From assembly GCA_022385805.1 (NCBI GenBank), contig MU277674.1, forward strand, positions 559,251-623,250: a stretch of 64,000 nucleotides of DNA. Direction: 5' to 3'. The DNA comes from Pilatotrama ljubarskyi (taxonomy: Eukaryota; Basidiomycota; Agaricomycetes; Polyporales; Polyporaceae). The notes under the pieces are model-generated. The model had not been told where the DNA came from. It saw nothing but the letters and a program-made list of their open reading frames with translations, and searched no databases. Position 1 is the first letter of the stretch. Each line of letters starts with the position of its first letter. Below are positions 46,090 through 57,139 of the stretch, one piece after another. The position numbers were made by a program, and so were the translations under genes.

Positions 46090-46094
46090 AAAAA
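46090..46094 (-). terminator. pol III terminator of tRNA-Lys
   Basis: TTTTT on the minus strand six bases after the tRNA 3' end, the standard RNA polymerase III stop signal. Confidence 0.75.
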
Positions 46095-46100
46095 CAACTA

Positions 46101-46181
46101 GCCCACCGCGAGGGTCGAACTCGCAGCCTTCAGATCACCCGCGTAAGAGTCTGACGCTCTATCCGATTGAGCTAGGCGGGC
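46101..46181 (-). tRNA. tRNA-Lys(CTT) with 8-nt intron
   Basis: Folds as a full cloverleaf of 81 nt. The acceptor stem GCCCGCC pairs with GGTGGGC (one G-U). D arm GCTC/GAGC. Anticodon stem TCAGA/TCTGA. T arm GCGAG-TTCGACC-CTCGC. The anticodon arm is too long by 8 nt. Placing the intron (CGCGGGTG) one base 3' of the anticodon, as in all nuclear tRNA introns, leaves loop CT-CTT-A-A and anticodon CTT, lysine. Confidence 0.93.
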
Positions 46182-46605
46182 GATGATTCTTCGGTTTCAA
46201 GTAAACAACATAGCTATATGTTTTTGGCGGGCGCCAAAGAGACTCGGAAGAGTTCAGTTACTCATCCGAGTCAATTCTCTGCCAATCTGAATCCAGTCGT
46301 GCTACTAGTACTATGTGGGGTCTTTCCGCGTAAGCGCATGCGACCATCAGCATTTCCCGCCGGTCTAGTCGTCATAGCCCGAGAAAGGCTGAGCAACGCT
46401 TCCGCGGTGCATCTCGCACGCCCCGCTCTGCGTGTGGCAGAAATGGCACATCCATGAGAACACAAGCCTCAAAGAGGCCACCACGAAGCACCCAACGATC
46501 GATGTGCTGGCGCCGAGCCAGAGGAGACTATAAAGAGCGCGATGGTGCATATTGCGAGGTCAGCAAGGGGCTCCGTCCTGCGCACTGGCACTGAAGTTCT
46601 CAGAG
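46182..46605. other. intergenic, tRNA-Lys to AhpD-like gene
   Basis: 424 bp. Holds the TATA box of the next gene. Nothing else recognised. Confidence 0.55.
46529..46535 (+). promoter_or_regulatory. TATA box of the AhpD-like gene
   Basis: TATAAAG, 71 bp upstream of the ATG at 46606. Confidence 0.6.
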
Positions 46606-47506
46606 ATGCTGTCCTCAAGCCTTCCTCTGGTCCTCTGCGTCCTCGCCGCTCTCGCGAGTCTCGCCCTGGGACATGCGCCTACGAAGCGTGATGATAATCT
46701 TCCCGCACGAGTGCCATACGTCTTCCCCGCTCCCGGAACGAACCCGGTAAGTGGGCTGAGCCTGCACTTGATCAGTCGACGTGCGATGTTCATATTTACC
46801 AGGTGGCGGATGCGCTGAGAGCGAGACGGCCAAACGGTACATTGTTGGACCTGGACGGGGTCCTGTGCGTTTGCCGTATTCAAAGAATATGCAAGGAACT
46901 CACACGGCTTCCGCAGGCTTCAGGATGACAGTTTGGCGAGCGGATGGAACGCCCTCGCCTCTGTCGTCCGCGACAACAACTCGGTGCCTGCGCCTATGCG
47001 GGAGCTCTTCGTGGGTTGCTTTCACCACCAAGGCTCGATAGGAACGTCTGGCTGACTTGCACCCTCAGATCCTCCGTACAGGAGTCCTGAACAACGCTGC
47101 ATATGTCTGGTAAGCGACGTTAGCTCTCGACGACAAGCAAGGCGAGATTCATCATCCCCATCCGCACATTGCGGTCAGGCTACAGCACGAGTCTGTCGGA
47201 CGCGAGGCGGGCTTGACGCTGGAGCAGCTGCGCGAGATACGCCTCACACCCGCCTTCCTGTCGCCGCTCACGCCACACACATCGCTTACCCCTGAGCTCT
47301 CCGCGGCGATGCTCCTCACCGACTTCATGACCAACGCCGTCAAGGTCCCGCAGCCGGTCTTCGACGGCCTGCACAAGTTCCTCAACGACAAACAGATGGT
47401 CGACGCCGTAGGGACAGTGGGGACGTACAACCTCGTCAGTCGGTTCGTGGTGGCGCTGGACGTGGATAGCAAGATGGACGTCCCGGTGCCGATCCCTACG
47501 CAGTAA
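46606..47506 (+). CDS. secreted AhpD / carboxymuconolactone decarboxylase-like protein
   Basis: AhpD-like helical-fold protein. Start ATG at 46606 with signal peptide LPLVLCVLAALASLALGHA. Exons then give ARVPYVFPAPGTN, PVADALRARRPNGTLLDLDG, and (donor gtgcgt, acceptor ccgcag) DSLASGWNALASVVRDNN. The core follows: SVPAPMRELFILRTGVLNN, AAYVWLQHESVGREAGLT and LTPELSAAMLLTDFMTNAVK. It ends DVPVPIPTQ, TAA at 47504. The pattern E-L-x-I-L-R-x(6)-N-N-x-Y-V-W-x-Q-H is that of fungal CMD-like proteins. These lack the CxxC of bacterial AhpD, so peroxidase activity is not implied. The signal peptide is unusual for this fold. Substrate unknown. Four introns. Confidence 0.85.
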
Positions 47507-47773
47507 GCACTGTACTGGGGTTGTTGGGATGTGTACGTTGCGAGGTACCTGCAGGTCTCCAGCTTTCCGCTTACCTATTGGAAAAAGTCATGTACGCAAC
47601 CTACTACTGAAGATTGAAATCGCACCTACTAAGGCTCTGGTCATCGATAAAAAGATATTGATCCTGGCACGAGCAAACAGCAGATCCATACCTGACTAGG
47701 AATGCATTACTATGATAAGCATGGGATATCTCTACCAGCGCCAAACACCCGATGGAAGGCACGGTCGGGCCGT

Positions 47774-49630
47774 CTACAAGAGCACCGGTTCCACCTGCTC
47801 CTTGGTTGACGATGCGTCGTGCGCCCCTCCCGAGTCGATGAACACCTTCAAGCGGTTCGGGACCTCGTATCCGCACTCCTTCAGCTCCTCGAGCGCGAGC
47901 TTCCACCGCACGTCGCCGACCGAGAAGAGCTTGCGGATGAGCGCCTCGTAGACGATCCGCGGCGGAACCATGTTCAGCGACTTCATCTCCTCCAAGTAGA
48001 AGAACGCGTCCTCGTAGGTGCTCTGTGTGAGACAGAGGCGCACCATGCGTTCGTACGTCGTCACGTCCGGCCGGATGCCGGTGTCCTTCATCTCTGAGAG
48101 GAGGCGATCACCGAGCTGCCGGTGGCGCGCGTCGATGCAGCCGAGGAGGAGGAGATTGTAGGTGTCGAGGTTGGGCGTGACACCAAACTTCGTGCTGGCC
48201 TTGTATGTACCGATCGCGCGTTGGAGGTCGTGAAGGGCAACGGCTGCTTGAAGGACGACATTGAGCGCGACGATGTCGACGTTCTGTCCCTCCTCGTGGA
48301 GCACCTCGAGCTGGCCCCACGCGTCGTCTAGGGCGTCGATATCCGTTTTGATGCGCTCGTATATGGGCTCGGCCGTCTCGAGCGTCGGAGCCACGTCGTT
48401 CTTGCGCATGAAATCGAACATGATCATCGCCTGCTTGAGTTGGCCGTGGCGGCACATTGCCTCGATGACGGGTGCGATGTGATGCTCGCACCACACGATG
48501 TTTATGCGTTTCAGCACCTCGATGACTTCGAGGGCGAGCTCCGTCAGCCCGTGTCGTGCGGCTGTGTGCAGGACCTGGAGACAACAGCCTTCATCCGGCA
48601 AGAAGTGGAGATCGTTCACCACCTTGTTCCAAGTATACGTCGTGCCATCCACCTGCATAATGGGTCAGACGGCGGATTCTTGGATTCCATGGAAGTACAT
48701 ACGTAGAGGGACTCTGCACAGCTGACAAGCAAGTCAACCCAAACCTCGCCATCTAATCGTCTCACAGACGTCTCCTCAAAGGCCACTGCGAGATCGAGGG
48801 CAAGGCGAGAGAAACCGAGCTCCGCAGCAGCGCTGATGATGACGGTCGCTGTCTTGAGTGTGGGAGAGAGGCCGGCGGGTGCCATCTTCGCCAGGTATTG
48901 CAGAGCGAGTTCCAGCCTGTCAGCCTGTGCGAAGCGGGTGATCATGATCTCGTATGTGAACTCGTTCGGGCGGATGCTCCACTCCTCCATCGTCCTTAGC
49001 ACCTCGTGCAGATAGTGTTGCTCTACCGGTGCTAGCGTCTTGCGGGGTCACACAGCTGATGAGCGCGCACGAATGACAAGCCTGAAGTGCGACTGACCTT
49101 CATGATGTTGTGGAAGGTCTGGCGATCTGGCTGAACTCCCATAGCGAGCATGTCGGCGAAGACAGCTTTCGCCTCCGGAAACAGCCCCTCCCTCGCGCAC
49201 GCCTCAAGGATATAGTTGTATGTTGTGATGTCGGGTTTCACGCCCTCGTCCTTCATGCGCTTCGCGATGTGCATGACCGTCTGGGTTCGGTTACGATCGA
49301 GCTGAGCGGCCAAGAACATGTTAAAACGAGCGAGGGGCGTATGCGTTACTCCGCGGAACCTGCTGTCAGGTGCATGCTGGTATGGCTGTCGCGTGCCATA
49401 GGAGGGAGCGATGACGGAAGGGTTGTGCACGGTCGGGTCCGCAGCGAGCTGAGCAGCAGAGGCATGTCGCCGTTGCCCATGCACGCCTACCGGAAGTAGA
49501 GGTTAGTATGGTAAACCATGTTTCCGGAACAGGGACCGCACGTACATGCTATGGCGGCGGCCTCCACGGCGACATGTTGTATTTTGTGTTGGGCCCGCCT
49601 GAGAGCATGGCGAGACGATGAGGCGAGCAT
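47774..49630 (-). CDS. mitochondrial pentatricopeptide-repeat (PPR) protein
   Basis: Predicted organellar RNA-binding protein. The start at ATG 49630 gives a basic, amphipathic leader (MLASSSRHALRRAQHK) typical of mitochondrial import, then an intron splits a Cys codon and continues VHGQRRHASAAQLAAD. The PPR motifs of 35 residues are recognisable by V-x-P-(D/N)-x-x-T-Y/T-x(n)-A: GVKPDITTYNYILEACAREG, GVQPDRQTFHNIMK, SIRPNEFTYEIMITRFAQAD, GLSPTLKTATVIISAAA, DVAPTLETAEPIYERIK, GVTPNLDTYNLLLLGCIDA and GIRPDVTTYERMVRLCLTQ. About eight repeats, no DYW or SMR tail. It ends KEQVEPVLL. The RNA target cannot be read from this. The gene is divergent from RAD21, with 238 bp between start codons. Confidence 0.92.
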
Positions 49631-49868
49631 CGAGCACGGCGAGCACGGCGACGGAGACAGCGAGCACGAGCAAGTGCCTGCTCTCGCGTACAAAATCGGC
49701 TTCCGAATGCGGAAGGCGTGTGAACTCTGCCACGTGGGTGTCCGAAAGGGGCCATGACGGGGTCGTGGCTGGATCGAGGCAAGTTCCAAACCACCGCGTC
49801 GTGACACCCTCCGCCTCCCCGTCCCCGCCGCAGACGCGTGTTTGCCCCTCTCTTCTTCTTGGATACCC

Positions 49869-52321
49869 ATGGTATGTCTCATGCTCGGTCGACGTGGCTC
49901 GCTGTGACAACGGTTCGCGCAGTTCTACTCCGAGGCCATCCTATCCCGTCGCGGGCCCCTAGCCAAGGTATGGCTCGCGGCCCACATGGAGCGGAAGCTC
50001 TCCAAGACACAAACTCTACAAACCGATATCGAGCAGGCTGCTGGTGAGTGTCCTCAGATGCTGCGTAGAGGGAGAGGAGGCCGTTGACGCGTCCGCAGAC
50101 GCCATCATGCACCAGGAGATCGAGGTCATGGCGCTCCGGCTCAGTGGCCAACTACTGCTCGGTGTCGTTCGAATCTACAGCCGAAAGGCCAAATACCTCT
50201 TGGACGACTGCAATGAAGCCTTGCTCAAAATCAAGATGGTACCTATTCCTCTCTTATGTCTAGCCGCGACGCTTGCTTAGCCACAATAGGCTTTCCGCCC
50301 AGGCATCGTCGACATGACAGAGGATCAACTGACGGTCAACCAAAACGCCATTACGCTGCAAAGCAACACGCTTGATCTCGATGCTCTCCTCCCCGACCTC
50401 GACTGGTGAGTCGATCCGCCAGCGGGACCGTACTATTGTGGCTAAGATATATCCATCCCCCTCCAGGGACACAGCAGATTTCGAGAGCAGAGACGTCCAG
50501 CCAGGCGGTCAACATATTGCCCGTGCGGCTGACATCACCCTTGGAAATGCGGACCTTACCTTCGACTTCGAGGACCCAGGCTACGGTTTCGACCTTGGAC
50601 CGTCCGACGGTATCGGCTCACAAGACTACGACATAGACTTGAACCTAGACTTCGGCGATGGACCCGCCCCAGCCGATCGTGCCACCCCCCGGAGCGAGGA
50701 CGGAGAGATGAGTGTCGAAGTCGGTCGAGACGCCGCTGCACCACGACACTTCCGGGAGTCCCTCGACTCGCACATGCTTGGCGGACAAGCGGATGATCTT
50801 CTTTCCGTGCGGAGCAGAGCTCAATCTGAGAACCCCTTTGCGGCTGATGTCGATATTGGCTTCGGACCTGACGTTGGTGGTATGGAGGTGGATTTGGGTA
50901 TCTCCTTTGGTGATGAGCCTCTGAGCGAACATGCGCCCACTCCTCGTCTCACCCCGTCGCGAGCTTGTGAGTCTTGAGATGATTGCAACTGAAAGCTATG
51001 CTGACTCTCTTCCAGCTTCGCCTCTGACCGAGCCGCCTCAGACGCCACCTCCCGATGTCGAGCTCACACCCAAGGCGGTGGCCGACGAGGCAACCAAGAA
51101 GAAGAAGGAGAAGAAGCAAATCATCGACTCTGTGACCGAGCTTGAAGATGGACCCGGTGCGCAAGTCGGCCGCGGCCGCAACGCTGGCCTTGGAGCACCG
51201 GTTACTAAGGACGTCAGCGACATTGTGACGGAGCATGCAACTCTCCCTCGCTCTTCGCTCGTCATGCGTCTGCTCGAGATCAGGGAAGATCCCATCGCAC
51301 ACTTCCTCCCCACGAGGACAACGCCTCAGGGTACTTTCTTCAATGCCGCGCCGCCGGGGCTTGTACCGGAACTCGCGGATATGTTCTTGCGTCCTATCAC
51401 GAACCTCAGTGCCGCCAAGCGCCGGGGTGCATCTCCCGAAAAGCCCCCGAGCAAGAAGCGGCGGACGGATGGCAGCGTTGCGGGCGACGAAGAGGAGATT
51501 GAGCAGGCCCGTCGTGCGGGCAGCCGCGCCCCCAGTCTCCCACTGGGTAGCGATGTGTACGGGCGCGCAAGTGTCGGTCCCGGCATGGACTTCACCTTCG
51601 GAGACAACACTGGCATGGGTGAAGACTTCCAGATGGAGGTGCCGGAGGTCGAGGGCGGTGCGGCTGGCCCCGAGGCCGAGCGGGTGCGGAGCAAGTCGCT
51701 CGCTCCGTCGGTACTTAGCCGACTCTCCACTCCACCGCCGGACATCATGCTCGAGGAGGGCGATGAGAGCCTCGCGGACGTGACGTGCCCGATCGCTGTG
51801 TTCGATGACCGCGTCGCGCAGAGTCAGAGCCAGAGCCAGGCGCTGAGCCAGGTAGCATCCGAGCTGGCGTCGAGCGATGATGGGAAGGGGTACAGTAAGA
51901 ACACAGTGAAGGCGCTGGCGATCATCCGCAGGGAGCTCCAGCCGTCCGCGGAAGAGCCCGCAGAGGAGAAGTATGTGAGCTTCAACAACATGGCGCAGAA
52001 GGTCCGTCTCTCGCATCTTCGCTTTCACTGCAACATGCTAATCTCCACTACTTCCCATAGGCATCTCGTCGCGCGGCAGCGGCGTTCTTCTTTGAGCTGC
52101 TCGTACTCGGCACTCGCGATTGCGTCAAGCTATCGCAGCCGGAGCCGTTCGCCAATATCGAGGTGCGGGCGAAAGACAAGCTCTGGGAACGCCAGCGTCA
52201 TGGATCTATGGCACGCTCGTCCTCGTCGGGCTTCCCTCGGGCATCGGTAGCGTCACCAGCCGGCGCGGCACGCAGGCAGAGCTCTGCGGCGCCGTCGATT
52301 GCGTCCGCCTTCGGTCTGTAA
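49869..52321 (+). CDS. rad21: cohesin kleisin subunit RAD21/Scc1
   Basis: Mitotic kleisin that closes the Smc1-Smc3 cohesin ring and is cut by separase at anaphase. Seven exons give 708 aa. The start codon ATG (49869-49871) is alone on its coding exon; after a 51-nt intron the protein continues [20 protein letters not shown], the invariant kleisin N-terminus. Then [39 protein letters not shown] and [20 protein letters not shown] (Smc3-binding domain). A separase-type site SVEVGR occupies residues 209-214. The middle is acidic and disordered. The C-terminal winged helix is [36 protein letters not shown], binding Smc1. Stop TAA at 52319. A ~65-residue Ser/Ala-rich extension follows the winged helix. 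It is Rad21 rather than Rec8 by the N- and C-terminal signatures. Confidence 0.96.
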
Positions 52322-53116
52322 TTGGCGGTGGTGCTACAGTATATCGATGTCGCTCCCATGAGATAGAAACGTCGTCACGACTGTTCATGAGCTTTCTACG
52401 ATGGTTCGTCTTATGATTGACTACGAGAACTTTTTGTCTACTGTATCTGAACATCGCTTTCTTGCGTTGCTCCGTCTCCTTGTCTATTCTCCTCTCCTAT
52501 TATTGGACCTGCCTGTACTTTCCTGTCTATCTCCCACCCTCCCATAGCACCTGTCTTGTCGTCTCCTCGTTGTCCGCTAGCTCTCCACAATGCTTGGCGG
52601 TAGTGTCTATCTTATGTAGTATATGTACGGTCTTGGATCTCCAGAGCTAGATCACGTACCTTGTCGTACCTGGTCTCCTCCGAATACAGCCTATAACCTA
52701 GACGCACTTGCCACTCGTGTGCGCGCCTCGGAGCAGCCCAATGACCTGTAGATGGTGATCTTACATGCACCTGGCTAGGGTTCGCGCTGCAACCGCGACA
52801 GCTCGTATGCGTAGACAGGCATTATCGGGAACCCTCTTTGTAGACAGTCCGAAGCCGCCTTGCGCAGGATGCGAAGCTACATCTACTGGAGTGAGGCTTC
52901 CGCCCGAGTAAATACGCGGGGTTGCATACTATCAGACACCTCCACCGAAGGCCGCGCATGTTCCAATGTTGAGCATGTCGCCCACAAATTACTCCACAAC
53001 ATACCTTCCCATTCTCCAGCTACCATGCGGTTGAACGAGATTCCATTACTCGAGTAGTACATGCAGGTGAGCATGCACAGCACCAATTTGTCACATGAAG
53101 GGAATCATAGCTACTT
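52322..53116. other. convergent 3' spacer, RAD21 / secreted protein
   Basis: 795 bp, CT-rich directly after RAD21 (its likely 3' UTR). No further gene recognised. Confidence 0.55.
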
Positions 53117-53734
53117 TTAGGTGACAAGCGGCACGAGGATAGATTTGACGTTCGGCGTGAGACAGAACCCGTGGTCGAGCGGAACCGGACAGTCGCCCAA
53201 CCTGGGACAGCTCTGGCCACAACCGCTGGAGGTGCAGTAGGTCACCTCGTCGCTCGTGGACGCGATGCAGCCAACCCCGCCTGGCTGGATGATGCAGACG
53301 TTCCCCGCACCGCTGTATGCGCCGCAGGGGTTGACGCAGTCGTTTCCGGTGTGTGTCAAGCACCAGACGACTGTGATGGAGGCGTCGGGCGAGTCTTTGG
53401 AGGGTAGAGCGAGTGGGTTGATGGGTCCCCTGATCCAGTTGACCGTCGTGGCGAGCCAGTGCAGCAGTGCGGCACGGGTCGATGCGGTGGAAACCCCGTG
53501 CTGAGTATCGAAGGTGAGTCCTACGTGGTCCTCTGAAAGCGAATGGATCTGTAGATCACTCATAGTTGTCTCGGAGCCTGCCATGGGGCCAGCCTAAGGG
53601 AGGGTATCAGGATTAGGGACTCCCCATCGCAGCACGATAGCAGAGCTACTCACTGACGCGACAGAGGGTACGGCGGCTGTAACAGCCATTTGTACAACGG
53701 GAAGTAGAGTCGTGTAACTGTTGCCCAATCGCAT
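53117..53734 (-). CDS. small secreted cysteine-rich protein (10 Cys)
   Basis: Two exons. Exon 1 starts at ATG 53734 (MRLGNSYTTLLPVVQMAVTA) and ends AAVPSVAS at a GTGAGT donor. Exon 2 resumes AGPMAGSETTMSDLQIHSL. The N-terminus reads as a signal peptide, cut near SVAS-A. The mature protein has a Cys-free half (VGLTFDTQHGVSTASTRAAL, ATTVNWIRGPINPL) and a C-terminal domain with ten cysteines: WCLTHTGNDCVNPC, GNVCI, GVGCI, VTYCTSSGCGQSCP, GDCPV, HGFCL. Even Cys number suggests five disulfides. It ends VKSILVPLVT, TAA at 53117-53119. No family recognised; the pattern resembles effector-like or cell-surface small secreted proteins of wood-decay and mycorrhizal fungi. Confidence 0.78.
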
Positions 53735-54603
53735 CTTGGGATTGCACTACGGCGAGACGGGTGCTCGTGCTTGAATTCCTATGGCGAACGAGCTCGCGGA
53801 CCTTTATGGCCGTCGGCGCAAGCTGTGGATGGTCGGATCCTTGGGAATGTCGCTCCCTTCCTGAAAGTCGCACTAGTGTTCAGCGAACCGTACGTGACGT
53901 CTCGATCGGAGTCAGAGTACCTGCGATATACTGAACGGCGGATAGATCAGCTAAAAGGCAACGCGGAGTCCATCCACGAAAGGATACTCCCAAAGCGGTC
54001 TTTGCAATACCTGTAGAGGATCCTGCTGAAAGTCATCCGAGCAACATGCTTCGACACGTTCCCTCGATCTCACTGTTTTGAGCATGCGTAGTCCTAAGCT
54101 GGTGGACGCCCGGCAATAACACTGAACTCCGTCACTTCTGACCACTAAGTCAGGTATTCAAGGCGCCTGGGCGATGGCTTCACGATAACAGTCACTTCGC
54201 AATCTAGGGTAGTACGTTGGCCAGTAGTATCACGCGCGCTGAGCCTGTCGCATTTACATGAGTACAGATGAATCAAACGCCAGAGGTAGATTTGACGATC
54301 ACCATCGACTGAACTGAAGTCCTTCCAGTAGCATGTTGTTCTGCAGCGACGGACCGCAAGATACTAGTATCAGGGAAAGCTGCACGAACCTTGAGATCTA
54401 GGCGTGACCTGGGGAGACTCGATCACGTGGCTCGCATTGCAGGCGCAGTCGCGGCTGTGTGGTCGTGTTTGCGGGGCAAAGCCGCATGCTGCTCTCTGGT
54501 TGAACGTCGTCCAAGGCGTGAGTCCGCGCGGCTTCAATCACTCGCAACGAACGGCATCAACGACCTCTGCACGACCACTCACCGAATACGCGCAACGCAC
54601 TCC
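53735..54603. other. divergent spacer, secreted protein / HMMR-like gene
   Basis: 870 bp between divergent start codons. The open frames starting at 54391 and 54404 run into the HMMR-like first exon but precede its start and have no domain. Confidence 0.5.
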
Positions 54604-57139
54604 ATGTTTCCCCGAGGGCCACGATTCCCTTCCGCGAAAGGTCTGCACTTTAGCCACATACATGCGCAGCGTCCGGAATGCTCATGTTGTATGTAGCTCC
54701 GGAAGTACCAGGACCGGGCGCATACAATGCTCAAGGCAAGTTGATTACTACAGACTTACGAGCATGCTCTGACTGCCACCTTAGACCCAGAATGGGACGC
54801 ATACAAGCGCGGTGCGTTCCTTGAGAAGACCAACCGCTTCAACAAGGACAAGCCTTCCGAGGTGCCAGGTGAGTACGTAGCATTACTTGCAAACGCAGCG
54901 ACTCAGAATGTGTCCAGGGCCTGGTGCCTACGAGGCCGATCCCGCCAACACACAGAACAAAGCACCCTCCACCAAGCCATCGACGAGCGCAGACAGATTG
55001 CTGGTATTACAACGTAAGCTGGAGGATCTGGAGAGGATACACGTCGAAGAGAAGAAATCTGTGAGCGACGCCCCATTCTCTTACCATAACCCCATGCTTA
55101 ATTCCAATTGCAGCATCACCTGGAACAGGAGCGGCTCAAGCTCGAACTCAACCGTGCGCAGCGCACGGCCACCGAACAAACGGAGCGCGCGGACAAGCTC
55201 AAGAAGCAGAACGACGCCCTTGACACCCGCGTGCAGGAGCTGAAGAAATCCACAGCGGCCGAGCAAGCGGAGCTTCGCGAACTCAGGGTCAAGCTGCGCA
55301 CCAGCGAACACGAGCGCACGCAGCTCGCATCCAAGCACAACGACGCTGGAGAGGCCCGCAAGGCTCTGCAAGCTGCTGAGGCGCGTCGCAAGGACGAGCT
55401 GCGCGAACGCGACCGCAAGATTGCGGAGCTGGAGAAGTCGCTTTCTGCGGAGCGCAAGAAGCGCGAGGCCGCCGAAGCGCGATGGCAGGAAGTGAAGGGC
55501 AAGACGGATGACCGAGTGCAGGAGGCTCGCGCGGCCGCCCAGGACCTCGAGGCTAAGCTTCATGATAGCCAGAAGGAGGCCGATGTTGCGCGCCAGGCTC
55601 TGCAAGCTCTGCAGTCGCGTGCGGAGGACACCGAAGAGGAGCTCCTGGAACAACTTGAGCAGCACCGGGCGGCGCTTGCGCGTGTCGTGGCCGAGTACGG
55701 CAGGCTCGCGTCTACGACCATCGCCCTGTCTGCGCACCAGAGCGTCAAGCAGGAGGTGGCGATTTTGCAGCTGCGCGCGAATCGGCTAGAGAGGAAGTTG
55801 GCGAACAGCGAAGGCCAGGTCGTCGAGCTTGCGAACCTGATCAGGCAAGTGAAGGACGAGAACGCATTCTTGTCCGCGCAGCTTGGCGAAACTCGGTCAG
55901 AGGTAGAGACATATCGTCAGGCACTTCGCGATGAACTCCTGTCCTCCGGTGCCCGCGACTTGTGCGAAGGCCTCCACCAAGAGCTCACGGTCATTTCACG
56001 AGAACATCTCGCGCTCGAGACTGACACACGTAATGCTGTCCAAGCCGACGTTGACCTCTGGGGCACCTTCGACCGATTGCAAAGAGATTCCCTGCTCTTC
56101 AACGCATCCGTACTCAACAAAGAGCTCGACAACCTCCACGCCCAGCTCACGCAGCGCTCCGCGGAGCTTTCCGCAGCCCAAGCGACCCAAACACAACTCT
56201 CCGAATCCCTCCAGCGCGCACAAACCGAGTGTGCAGAGGCGCAGCGCATGCTCGCGGAGAACACCGCGTCGCTGGCGGAGGCGAAGGCGCACGAGGAGTC
56301 GCTCAAGAAGCGGCTCGAGGCTGTTCACGCAGAGTCTCGCGCGGAGGTCGCTCGCGTGGAGCAGAGCCTGCAACGCGAGAAGGAGGCGAACCAGAGGCTG
56401 AGCGCCGCTGTGCAGAAGGCAAAGCAGGCGGAGCAGTTCCTCCGCAGCGAAGTCGAGCAGTAGGTCCCTTCCGTCACGATAGTCCACGCGGGTACTGAGA
56501 ATGGGCTCCCCTCCCTTCAGATTGAGTGCTGACCTCGCGGAGGCGGAGAAGTACCAGGAGGCGTACGACAGCCTTCTAGCTGAGGTCGACGCGCTCGTGT
56601 TGCGCAACGCCCTGGCCGAGGAAGAAGCACAGCGGCTGAGCAAGTGCAACGCGGAGATCCTGGGACACCACAACCCCGCACAGCGGATAATGTACGTCGA
56701 CCGCATCCGGCGCGAGCTGCACGAGACCAAGCAGGTGAGCACCTCCTTCCCTATTGCATTACCCCAAGCAGTGACGCTGACGGATGCTCGCGCTGTACTG
56801 CAGAAACTGCTCATGTCGACGCGCGACCGAGAAGCGGTGCTTGCGGACAACGACGAGCTCCGGCACGAGCTCGAGCTGTACAAGTCCGTCGCTGTCCCGA
56901 ACGAGGTCAAGCCGCGCACGGCGATGACGCGCGTCGGGCGCATTCCCGGACCCGCTGCCCTCGCCGAGTCCGAGTTGGGCCTGTCCGTCGCTGGGAGTGG
57001 AGGGCGGGCTTCCGAGCAGGGATATGGGCTGCCAAGATCTACGTCCGTTTCGCCTGGATTGGGAGCAAGGCTTGCGAGTGTGCCGGAGTTGGATGGGTCG
57101 GGCCTCGGGGATGAGATGACGCTGGACGAGATCATGTAG
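54604..57139 (+). CDS. HMMR/RHAMM-like coiled-coil spindle protein
   Basis: Long coiled-coil protein resembling animal HMMR (RHAMM), a microtubule/spindle-associated factor. Start ATG at 54604 (MFPRGPRFPSAK). Short exons give EVPGPGAYNAQ, then DPEWDAYKRGAFLEKTNRF, then VPGPGAYEADP: two PGPGxY (SHIPPO-type) repeats flanking the FLEKTNRF block, as at the N-terminus of HMMR. One intron is GC-AG (donor GCAAGT after AAT-GCT-CAA-G near 54739). About 600 residues of heptad-repeat helix follow. The coil continues across a GTAGGT intron at 56463 (EVEQ-LSADLAEAEKYQEAY). The conserved C-terminal block is NPAQRIMYVDRIRRELHETKQ-KLL. The end is DEMTLDEIM, TAG at 57137. Function in fungi is inferred from the animal family. 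Confidence 0.83.

Noticed and set aside
55081..57135. Long minus-strand frames opposite the coiled-coil gene
   Set aside because: Antisense shadows produced by the codon bias of the heptad-repeat region.
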